From Gammaproteobacteria bacterium (GTDB taxonomy: Bacteria > Pseudomonadota > Gammaproteobacteria > Chromatiales > Chromatiaceae): a stretch of DNA of 5,450 bases. Shown here in pieces: positions 1-5,073 of the stretch. Within the stretch, counting starts at the first letter, position 1. Each line of letters opens with the position of its first letter. Made by a program: the position numbers and the translations under genes. Below the pieces are notes generated by a model, which made no database searches, had not been told where the DNA came from, and worked only from the letters and a program-made list of their open reading frames with translations. The stretch spans positions 1-5,450 of the forward strand of contig JAUXDV010000140.1 in NCBI GenBank assembly GCA_030620735.1, written 5' to 3'.

Positions 1-857
1 TCGTTCAGATAGCGCAAAAAAGAGGAATCCGGTTTCAACATCATGATGTCTCCACCTTTGTCAAATGCCTTCAGATAGGATTGCAGGCTGCGCCAGAATG
101 CGTAGAACTCGGCATCCTGGTTGAAAGCCGCCGCATAGGTTTCAGCTGATTTGGCATCACCCTCACCACGCACCTTTTCAGCATCGCGGTAGGCGTTTGC
201 CAGGATCTCGATCTTCGCACGATCTGCGCCCGCATGGATACGCGATGCCGCCTCCTTGCCTTCAGCACGCAGCTCCTTGGCGCGCCGCTCCCGCTCTGTA
301 CGCATACGGCGGAAAACGGCCTCACTGAGCTTCTTCGGAAAATCGATCTTCTTGACGCGTACATCGATAATCTCGATACCCAGCTGTGACGAATTCTCCG
401 CCACATTGGCGGCAATCACCGCCATGATGGCTTTACGCTGCTCCGAGATCGCGTCCTGAATCGGATGCTTTGCAAACTCGTCACGGGATGCGGTATTGAC
501 ACGCGCCGACAACAGCCGGGATGCATTGAGCATGTCACCGTTTGTCGACAGGTAATAGCGCTGTTCGTCTTTGATCCGCCATTTTACAAAAGAGTCGACA
601 ACAACGAATTTCTTCTCTTTGGTCTGATACTCTTTTGCGGGTGCATCCAGCGTCTGCAGGCGGCCGTCGAAACGGATAATCTCTTCAACAAACGGAATTC
701 TGAAGTGCAGGCCGGGTTCATAACTGCTAGTCACTATTTTACCCAGGCGTTTCTTGATCGCCAGTTCACGCTGATCAACAGTAAATGCCGTCATCATGAT
801 AGCGACCAGAATGACGACTGCGGCAATTCCGATCAAACGTAATTTTCCTGTGTTCAT
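1..857 (-). CDS. hflC: HflC, SPFH/band-7 subunit of the HflKC complex (3' end cut by window edge)
   Basis: Open from an ATG at 857 to the window edge, 285 codons with no stop. Known role of the family: with HflK it forms the inner-membrane HflKC assembly that encloses FtsH and modulates its proteolysis. Seen in the translation: a hydrophobic N-terminal anchor at about residues 6-26 with the rest expected on the periplasmic side, a band-7 domain with YEPGLHFRIPF at 46-56 and VDSFVKWRIKD at 87-97, GIEIIDVRVKKIDFP at 160-174, then a charged helical stretch (about 180-235, RMRTERERRAKELRAEG) and the HflC-type tail FYAFWRSLQSY and KPDSSFLRYLN at the edge. E. coli HflC ends shortly after the equivalent SDFFRY, so probably only a few residues are missing. 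The start overlaps the hflK stop (TGATG) and is preceded by GAGGAG. It lacks the roughly 45-residue insertion present in E. coli HflC between the band-7 core and the GIEVVDVR stretch. Identity is very secure. Confidence 0.97.
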   Translation of the reverse strand, partial: MNTGKLRLIGIAAVVILVAIMMTAFTVDQRELAIKKRLGKIVTSSYEPGLHFRIPFVEEIIRFDGRLQTLDAPAKEYQTKEKKFVVVDSFVKWRIKDEQRYYLSTNGDMLNASRLLSARVNTASRDEFAKHPIQDAISEQRKAIMAVIAANVAENSSQLGIEIIDVRVKKIDFPKKLSEAVFRRMRTERERRAKELRAEGKEAASRIHAGADRAKIEILANAYRDAEKVRGEGDAKSAETYAAAFNQDAEFYAFWRSLQSYLKAFDKGGDIMMLKPDSSFLRYLN

Positions 858-2035
858 CAGCGCGCGCTCCTCTCTCTATTGACAGAGCGTCCCGGGCGGG
901 TTTCACGTTGCACCGGTGCGGAAACGGACTCTGAATTTTCCTGCGAAGGTGTTGACATCTGCTGCTGACCCTTCACCTCACTCTTTTGACGTTTCATCAA
1001 TTGATCCAGCGGCAGATAGCTGACGACATTGTCGCTTCCCGGATCCATGACAATCTTGCTGGTTCCGGAAAATACCTGCTCCGTGGTCTCAAGATAGAGA
1101 CGCTGGCGTGTGACTTCCGGTGCCTTTTGATACTCGCTCAGCAATGAGAGAAATCGCTGCGATTCACCTTCAGAGTCAGCAATTTTCTTAGCCTTATAGG
1201 CCTGGGCACCCTGATCAACCCTGGCTGCTTCACCACGCGCCTCTGGAATAATCTGGTTCGCATAGGCTTGCGCCTGGTTGACATAGCGCTCCTTGTCCTC
1301 TTCAGCCTTGTTGACATCATGGAATGCGTCCTGAACTTCAGCCGGCGGCTTGGCATCATCGATATTGACACCAACGATGTCGATTCCGGTCTGGTATTTT
1401 TCCATCAGCGCTTCAAGACTTGTTGTCACATCCGTAGCGACGCCCTGACGATTTTTAGTGAGGACATTATCCAGTGGATTCTGGCCAACAATCGCACGCA
1501 GAGCTGATTCAATGGAGTTTTTCAGCGTCCCGATGGGATTATTCACCTGAAACAGAAATGTCTTGGCGTCGCCGATACGGTATTGAACCATCATTTTCAC
1601 TTCAACGATGGTCTGATCCTCTGTCAGCATCTGCGTATGCAAAGGAGATGTCATGACCTCTTCGACATTGACAATCTCCTTTTTCTCAATCGGAAAAGGA
1701 AGATGCCAGCGGAAACCCGGATCTGTCACCTCGGAGAAGGCGCCAAAACGCGTCACCACAGCGCGCTCCTGCTGCTGCACGATATAGAAGCCTGTCGCAA
1801 TCCACACAGCAATGGCGATAACAGCTATAACCGCGATCGCTTTTCCGGAAAGTTCACTATTTCCACCGGAACCACTGCTGTCCTTCTTGTTCCCTCCACG
1901 GCCACTGCCGCCAAAGAGTCCACCAAACTTCTCTTTCAGATTCTTCAGTACTTCATCGAGATCAGGCGGGCCGTCCTGCTTGTTGCCACCACCCCAGGGA
2001 TCACGATTGTTACCACCCGGTTCATTCCAGGCCAT
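857..2035 (-). CDS. hflK: HflK, SPFH/band-7 subunit of the HflKC complex
   Basis: Complete gene, 392 residues, ATG start, TGA stop. Family role: partner of HflC in the membrane assembly that surrounds and regulates the FtsH protease. Seen: the typical HflK N-terminus MAWNEPGGNNRDPWGGG, a Gly/Ser/Lys-rich cytoplasmic segment to about residue 63, one transmembrane helix at about 64-86 (GKAIAVIAVIAIAVWIATGF), then the band-7 domain from about 87 with QERAVVTRFGAF and DPGFRWHLPFPIEK, the signature NPLDNVLTKNRQ at 186-197, PAEVQDAFHDVNKAEEDKER at 231-250 leading into a helical region, and SYLPLDQL at 339-346. The tail after about 350 is a low-complexity Gln/Ser/Arg segment, variable in the family. 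Length is close to E. coli HflK (about 419), slightly shorter at the ends. The start is fixed by GAGGAG 6 nt upstream. A 358-bp gap separates it from hflX, and it overlaps hflC downstream by 1 nt. Confidence 0.97.
   Translation of the reverse strand: MAWNEPGGNNRDPWGGGNKQDGPPDLDEVLKNLKEKFGGLFGGSGRGGNKKDSSGSGGNSELSGKAIAVIAVIAIAVWIATGFYIVQQQERAVVTRFGAFSEVTDPGFRWHLPFPIEKKEIVNVEEVMTSPLHTQMLTEDQTIVEVKMMVQYRIGDAKTFLFQVNNPIGTLKNSIESALRAIVGQNPLDNVLTKNRQGVATDVTTSLEALMEKYQTGIDIVGVNIDDAKPPAEVQDAFHDVNKAEEDKERYVNQAQAYANQIIPEARGEAARVDQGAQAYKAKKIADSEGESQRFLSLLSEYQKAPEVTRQRLYLETTEQVFSGTSKIVMDPGSDNVVSYLPLDQLMKRQKSEVKGQQQMSTPSQENSESVSAPVQRETRPGRSVNRERSAR
867..872 (-). promoter_or_regulatory. Shine-Dalgarno of hflC, inside the hflK 3' end
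   Basis: GAGGAG lies 9 nt before the hflC ATG and falls within the last sense codons of hflK (the Arg-Glu-Arg-Ser-Ala-Arg end). Together with the TGATG overlap it indicates translational coupling, which suits two proteins needed in equal amounts in one complex. Confidence 0.8.
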
Positions 2036-2041
2036 AAAAAA

Positions 2042-2047
2042 CTCCTC
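2042..2047 (-). promoter_or_regulatory. Shine-Dalgarno of hflK
   Basis: GAGGAG with a 6-nt T-rich spacer before the ATG at 2035. This is the strongest ribosome binding site in the window and confirms the hflK start. It sits just after the leader hairpin at 2063-2096. Confidence 0.8.
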
Positions 2048-2062
2048 ATTGATAGAAACTGT

Positions 2063-2096
2063 AGCTGAGATGAATCAACGACGACCATCTCTTGCT
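2063..2096 (-). other. Stem-loop in the hflK leader
   Basis: On the minus strand a 6-bp stem GAGATG/CATCTC (2091-2086 with 2072-2067) with a 13-nt loop is extended, across a small 2x1 internal loop, by AGC/GCT (2096-2094 with 2065-2063). It ends 15 nt before the hflK Shine-Dalgarno. There is no U-run after it, so it is not a terminator. It could affect translation or mRNA stability. Role is inferred only. Confidence 0.4.
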
Positions 2097-2139
2097 GCGA
2101 CGCTTCAATATGAAATGCCGAGCAGATACAGTGATATTT

Positions 2140-2148
2140 ATTAAATCA
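2140..2148 (-). promoter_or_regulatory. Possible extended -10 promoter for hflKC
   Basis: Minus-strand TGA-TTTAAT: a five-of-six match to TATAAT preceded directly by the TGn extension. No good -35 is visible at the usual distance, as is allowed for extended -10 promoters. Transcription would begin near 2133, giving a leader of about 100 nt that includes the hairpin at 2063-2096. The 8-bp palindrome at 2143-2164 overlaps it. Motif inspection only. Confidence 0.35.
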
Positions 2149-2164
2149 CACAAGATTGTGATTT
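2143..2164. promoter_or_regulatory. Operator-like palindrome upstream of hflK
   Basis: Perfect 8-bp inverted repeat AAATCACA / TGTGATTT with a 6-bp spacer (2151-2156). A further GTGAT half-site at 2131-2135 is inverted relative to the ATCAC at 2145-2149, so the unit occurs three times in 32 bp. It overlaps the possible extended -10 element, where a repressor would typically bind. The half-site order is TCACA-N6-TGTGA, the reverse of the CRP consensus, so the cognate regulator, if any, is unknown. Confidence 0.4.
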
Positions 2165-2227
2165 TAGCCTGAAAAAGGATGAAATAACACAGTTAGTCGA
2201 AATCAATTGCAAAGAAAATTTTATCCA

Positions 2228-2342
2228 TACCCCACACTCGCTCGGAAATGCGGGGTACTCTCGCAAAGACGCAAAGCCCGCCAAGAAAATCCTTTGCGTC
2301 TCAGCGTCTTTGCGAGAGATAAAGATTTGCTTCAACTACCCC
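2228..2342. repeat. Palindromic intergenic repeat element (CGCAAAGACGCAAAG type)
   Basis: The core is a perfect 15-bp inverted repeat, CTCTCGCAAAGACGC at 2258-2272 against its complement at 2304-2318, with a 31-bp interior. The interior repeats the theme: CTTTGCGTC at 2292-2300 complements GACGCAAAG at 2268-2276, so two hairpin registers compete. The hexamer TACCCC/GGGGTA occurs three times around it (2228-2233, 2252-2257 inverted, 2337-2342). From memory, palindromes built of CGCAAAGACGCAAAG are found dispersed between genes in many environmental Proteobacteria, and give spurious proteins with strings like RKDAETQR when translated. No transposase is present, so a non-autonomous or REP-like element is inferred. 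It lies between hflX and hflK. Confidence 0.7.
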
Positions 2343-2343
2343 T

Positions 2344-2392
2344 AAAAAAACCTGAAGAACCATACATTGATAAACTCTTGCGTAGTTTCAGG
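2344..2392 (-). terminator. Terminator-like hairpin after hflX
   Basis: On the minus strand CCTGAA (2392-2387) pairs with TTCAGG (2356-2351), followed immediately by seven T residues (2350-2344). It begins 2 nt after the hflX stop. The stem is short (6 bp) and the loop long (30 nt), so it would be a weak, leaky intrinsic terminator at best. Position and T-run favour the reading; the loop size counts against it. Confidence 0.35.
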
Positions 2393-2393
2393 A

Positions 2394-3698
2394 TCAGCTT
2401 GTTTCGCTGTTATCCGGATGGATTGCATTCAGAGCAGGCCAGGTCTTCAATAACTGCATATAGCTGCGTTTCGGCAAGGAGATCTCCATGATCCAACCAC
2501 CATCCTGCGTCACCTCTTCATTTTGTATGCTGCCATCACGATAAAGGGCTGCGCGTAATTTTCCCTGGGTTGTATCCAGAGTGAGTTGCCCTGTCACCTG
2601 ATCCGTCCCCAGCAACTCCTTGAGCGCCAACATCAGCAGATCGATTCCTTGCTCCTGCTGTGCTGAGATCCACACCCGCCGAGGTCTCCCCTCGTCATCC
2701 CTGTCGATACGCGGCAGCACTTTCTCCAACGCATCGATTTTGTTGTAGATTTCCAGTTGCGGCACTTTGTCAGCCCCGATCTGCTGCAGAATTTTTTGCA
2801 CTTCCACAACCTGCTCGGCGTGGGCCGGATTCGATGCATCGATCACATGCAGCAGCAGTGCCGCATCAATCGACTCCTGCAGTGTTGAACGAAAAGCGGC
2901 AACCAGTTCATGCGGCAGACGTGAGATGAAGCCGACCGTGTCCACCAGTATCACCGGCAAATTACCCGGCAGATTCAGTTTCCGCAGTGTTGGATCCAGT
3001 GTCGCAAACAGCTGATCCCGGGCATAGACATCAGCACTGGTGAGATGATTGAATAGCGTTGATTTGCCGGCATTGGTATAGCCGACAAGAGATGCCGTTG
3101 GGATATCGGCGCGCCGACGCGCCTTGCGGCCAAGCTCCCGTTGGGAATCGACCTTCAGCAGGCGATTGCGAATGCGGGTAATACGCTGGGCAATCAGGCG
3201 GCGGTCTGTTTCGAGCTGGGTTTCACCCGGGCCGCGCAAACCAATACCACCTTTTTGACGCTCAAGGTGTGTCCAGCCGCGAACCAGGCGTGTCGACAAA
3301 TGACGCAGTTGTGCGAGTTCAACCTGGAGTTTACCTTCAAAGGATTGGGCCCGCTGTGCAAAGATGTCGAGAATCAGACCGGTGCGGTCCAGCACACGGC
3401 AGGAGAGCAGGCGTTCGATGTTGCGCTCCTGCGCAGGCGACAACTGGTTGTCAAATATTACCAGCTCACCGTTTTCCGCTTCGAGCAGCTGTTTGATCTC
3501 TTCGAGTTTGCCGCTGCCGATAAATGTGTGTGGGTCAGGAGATGAGCGGCTGGTTGTTATGACTTCAATGGGTGTAGCCCCGGCGGAGCAGGCGAGATCA
3601 ACAAACTCCGCAATCTCGTCATCATCTGACTGCTGCCGGAGTGCAACATACACCAGCACAGCCCGCTCACCACCACCGGGGCGTTCAAACAGTTCCAC
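2394..3698 (-). CDS. hflX: HflX, ribosome-associated GTPase
   Basis: Complete gene, 434 residues, GTG start, TGA stop. Family role: a GTPase that binds the 50S subunit and splits stalled or stress-damaged 70S ribosomes; the old link to lambda lysogeny gives the name. Seen: N-terminal HflX domain with FIGSGKLEEIK at 59-69 and DNQLSPAQERNIERLL at 83-98, RVLDRTGLILDIFAQRA at 101-117, the family signature GGIGLRGPGETQLETDRR at 150-167, then the G domain: P-loop GYTNAGKST at 206-214, G2 FATLDPT at 231-237, G3 DTVGF at 253-257, G4 NKID at 319-322 and G5 SAQ at 345-347, then a short C-terminal domain. Length matches E. coli HflX (426). The GTG is the only usable start: an in-frame TGA lies 12 nt upstream and the first internal Met is far downstream. 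No convincing Shine-Dalgarno precedes it. It follows hfq by 31 bp, with no promoter obvious between them. Confidence 0.98.
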   Translation of the reverse strand: MELFERPGGGERAVLVYVALRQQSDDDEIAEFVDLACSAGATPIEVITTSRSSPDPHTFIGSGKLEEIKQLLEAENGELVIFDNQLSPAQERNIERLLSCRVLDRTGLILDIFAQRAQSFEGKLQVELAQLRHLSTRLVRGWTHLERQKGGIGLRGPGETQLETDRRLIAQRITRIRNRLLKVDSQRELGRKARRRADIPTASLVGYTNAGKSTLFNHLTSADVYARDQLFATLDPTLRKLNLPGNLPVILVDTVGFISRLPHELVAAFRSTLQESIDAALLLHVIDASNPAHAEQVVEVQKILQQIGADKVPQLEIYNKIDALEKVLPRIDRDDEGRPRRVWISAQQEQGIDLLMLALKELLGTDQVTGQLTLDTTQGKLRAALYRDGSIQNEEVTQDGGWIMEISLPKRSYMQLLKTWPALNAIHPDNSETS

Positions 3699-3729
3699 GT
3701 AATTCGTTCAGAGTGGTTTTTTGATAGAT

Positions 3730-3993
3730 TTATACATTGCCGCTATCGGGGGCATCACTGCTCTCAGCAGTATCAGGTGGCGCCAGGCGGACATTTCTTG
3801 CCGGCACAATGGTCGAGATGGCATGCTTGTAGACCATTTGATTGACTGCATTTTTCAGCAGCACCACGAATTGGTCAAATGAGTCAATCTGTCCCTGGAG
3901 CTTGATGCCGTTTACCAGGAAGATGGAGACAGGAATGCGCTCCTTTCTGAGTGCATTCAAGAAAGGATCTTGTAAAGTTTGCCCTTTTGCCAT
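3730..3993 (-). CDS. hfq: Hfq, Sm-like RNA chaperone
   Basis: Complete gene, 87 residues, ATG start, TAA stop. Family role: homohexameric ring that pairs small regulatory RNAs with mRNAs and protects RNAs. Seen: the start MAKGQTLQDPFLNALRKERI, Sm1 motif with VNGIKLQGQIDSFDQFVVLL at 27-46 and Sm2 with YKHAIS at 55-60. Proximal-face uridine-binding residues Gln8, Gln41, Phe42, Lys56 and His57 are present, as are rim residues Arg16, Lys17 and Arg19. Position 25 on the distal, A-rich-binding face is Phe instead of the Tyr of E. coli, a conservative change. The C-terminal tail after about residue 70 is short and acidic (DTAESSDAPDSGNV), against about 30 residues in E. coli. The frame stays open upstream to an ATG at 4062, but MAKG is the family start and has GGTGA 5 nt before it. 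It lies between miaA and hflX as usual. Confidence 0.98.
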   Translation of the reverse strand: MAKGQTLQDPFLNALRKERIPVSIFLVNGIKLQGQIDSFDQFVVLLKNAVNQMVYKHAISTIVPARNVRLAPPDTAESSDAPDSGNV

Positions 3994-3998
3994 AATTT

Positions 3999-4003
3999 TC
4001 ACC
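3999..4003 (-). promoter_or_regulatory. Ribosome binding site fixing the hfq start
   Basis: GGTGA stands 5 nt before the ATG of MAKGQTLQDP. It supports the conserved start at 3993 over the upstream in-frame ATG at 4062, which would add 23 residues absent from the family. Confidence 0.6.
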
Positions 4004-4033
4004 GCTATTGCTTTTATTAGGGAATAGCTTATA

Positions 4034-4061
4034 AGTATACCTGTAAGCTGGATCCATTGCA
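4034..4061 (-). promoter_or_regulatory. Possible hfq promoter
   Basis: Minus-strand TATACT (4039-4034) matches the -10 consensus at five of six positions, in an AT-rich stretch. Sixteen bases upstream is TGCAAT (4061-4056), a poor -35. Transcription would start near 4027, giving a leader of about 34 nt. In E. coli hfq is known to have its own promoters in and after miaA, which makes one here plausible. Inspection only. Confidence 0.35.
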
Positions 4062-4093
4062 TTGATCTGTGGCAATAAAAAGAGGACTGTGTC

Positions 4094-4147
4094 GTGAGTC
4101 GCGAGGACTGAGGACGAAGTCCCCATACTCAGTACTCAGTACTCACT
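4094..4147. repeat. Palindromic heptamer-repeat element at the miaA 3' end
   Basis: Three tandem heptamers ACTCAGT, ACTCAGT, ACTCACT fill 4127-4147. They form one side of a nested imperfect palindrome: GTGAGT (4094-4099) with ACTCAC (4141-4146), ACTGAG (4107-4112) with CTCAGT (4128-4133 or 4135-4140), and at the tip GGAC (4112-4115) with GTCC (4119-4122) around a 3-nt loop. The element includes the last codons and stop of miaA. From memory, ACTCAGTACTCAGT-like intergenic repeats are seen in other Proteobacteria. As RNA it would fold into a long hairpin between miaA and hfq; no T-run follows directly, so termination is not indicated. Confidence 0.65.
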
Positions 4148-5073
4148 CCTTTCTTAATAATGGTGGCTGCTGAATCACCGCCCTGCTCCAACCAAACGGC
4201 ATCCTGTTCTTTTCTCAGCCATGTCAGCTGACGTTTAGCCAGTTGGCGGGTGGCAATGACCCCCTTCTCTCTCATCTCCCCGTAGCTGTAGTCTCCCTGC
4301 AGGTACATCAGCATCTGCCGGTAACCGACGCTGCGCATGGAGGGTAGATCCGGCGTCAATGCATAGCGCTTCACTAATTCGCGAACTTCCTTTTCAAAGC
4401 CCTGCTGCAGCATCAGGTTGAAGCGCTGTGCAATGCGCTCACGCAGGGTTTCACGTGACCAGGGAGCCTGCACCAGCTTGATGACGGAGTATGGCAGGGT
4501 CGGCTTGCTATGCATTTGCTGCAGCTCTGTCATCGGTTTACCGCTGATTTCATACACCTCCAGCGCGCGCTGGATGCGCTGTGGATCATTGGGATGAATT
4601 CGCGCCGCAGCCGCCGGGTCGATTGTTGCAAGGCGATCGTGCATCGCATGCCATCCCAGCTCTCGGGCCTGTGCGAGCAGACGTTCACGCACCGCAGCAT
4701 CGGCCTGCGGCAGCTGCGACAACCCCTGCTCCAGAGCACGAAAATAGAGCATGGTGCCGCCAACGAGTAGAGGAATACGCCCCTGCCGGGATATCTGTTC
4801 CATTTCATGCAGCGCATCCTTGCGAAAGCGCGCAGCCGAGTAGGATTCATCAGGATCGCAGATATCAATCAGGCGATGCGGCGCCGCCGCCAACTCCTGC
4901 GCTGTTGGCTTGGCAGTGCCGATACTCATGTCCCGATAGACCAGCGCCGAGTCGACACTGATGATGTCACAGGGAAACTGCTGCACCAGCTCTATCGCCA
5001 GAGCTGTCTTCCCCGAGGCCGTCGGCCCCATCAAAAAAATCGCCGGCCCGACTATTCGCCGCGGCTGAACCAT
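4129..5073 (-). CDS. miaA: MiaA, tRNA dimethylallyltransferase
   Basis: Complete gene, 314 residues, ATG start, TGA stop. Family role: transfers a dimethylallyl group from DMAPP to N6 of A37 in tRNAs that read UNN codons, the first step to (methylthio)isopentenyladenosine. Seen: P-loop GPTASGKT at 16-23, ISVDSALVYRDMSIGTAKP at 38-56 with the catalytic-region Asp41-Ser42, APHRLIDI at 64-71, VGGTMLYF at 104-111, RIHPNDPQRIQRALEVYEISG at 158-178, SVGYRQM at 248-254 and ATRQLAKRQLTWLR at 274-287. Length equals E. coli MiaA (316). The start lies inside the mutL 3' end, so the two genes overlap by 22 nt in different frames and are probably translated in a coupled way; no strong Shine-Dalgarno is seen. 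The last five residues (VSTEY) and the stop are encoded by the heptamer-repeat element, so the native C-terminus may have been replaced, outside any conserved part. Confidence 0.98.
   Translation of the reverse strand: MVQPRRIVGPAIFLMGPTASGKTALAIELVQQFPCDIISVDSALVYRDMSIGTAKPTAQELAAAPHRLIDICDPDESYSAARFRKDALHEMEQISRQGRIPLLVGGTMLYFRALEQGLSQLPQADAAVRERLLAQARELGWHAMHDRLATIDPAAAARIHPNDPQRIQRALEVYEISGKPMTELQQMHSKPTLPYSVIKLVQAPWSRETLRERIAQRFNLMLQQGFEKEVRELVKRYALTPDLPSMRSVGYRQMLMYLQGDYSYGEMREKGVIATRQLAKRQLTWLRKEQDAVWLEQGGDSAATIIKKGVSTEY

Noticed and set aside
465..842. 125-residue plus-strand frame opposite hflC
   Set aside because: HflC is coding across the whole interval on the other strand with clear family motifs; the plus frame has no recognisable feature.
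1..857. Internal deletion in HflC
   Set aside because: The segment absent relative to E. coli HflC is, to my knowledge, an insertion in the enteric protein; shorter HflC proteins of about 290 residues are usual elsewhere and the flanking motifs are intact.
1583..2144. Plus-strand frames of 161 and 110 residues opposite hflK
   Set aside because: They are shadows of hflK: Pro- and Thr-rich strings arise from complementing its Gly-rich 5' end, with no domain or ribosome binding site.
2143..2164. CRP-binding site upstream of hflK
   Set aside because: The half-sites are TCACA-N6-TGTGA, whereas CRP needs TGTGA-N6-TCACA. The nearby GTGA and TCAC in the correct order (2131-2148) are 10 bp apart, not 6.
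2141..2335. Small minus-strand protein of 64 residues in the hflX-hflK gap
   Set aside because: Its N-terminal half (SRKDAETQR, FASLRE) is the translation of the palindromic repeat, and there is no ribosome binding site or family resemblance.
3994..4062. Longer Hfq starting at the upstream ATG (4062)
   Set aside because: It would add 23 hydrophobic residues unknown in Hfq, and it would include the likely promoter and the GGTGA site before the conserved MAKG start.
3884..4126. 80-residue minus-strand frame overlapping hfq
   Set aside because: It begins in the heptamer-repeat element and runs out of frame through hfq, whose own frame is plainly the coding one.
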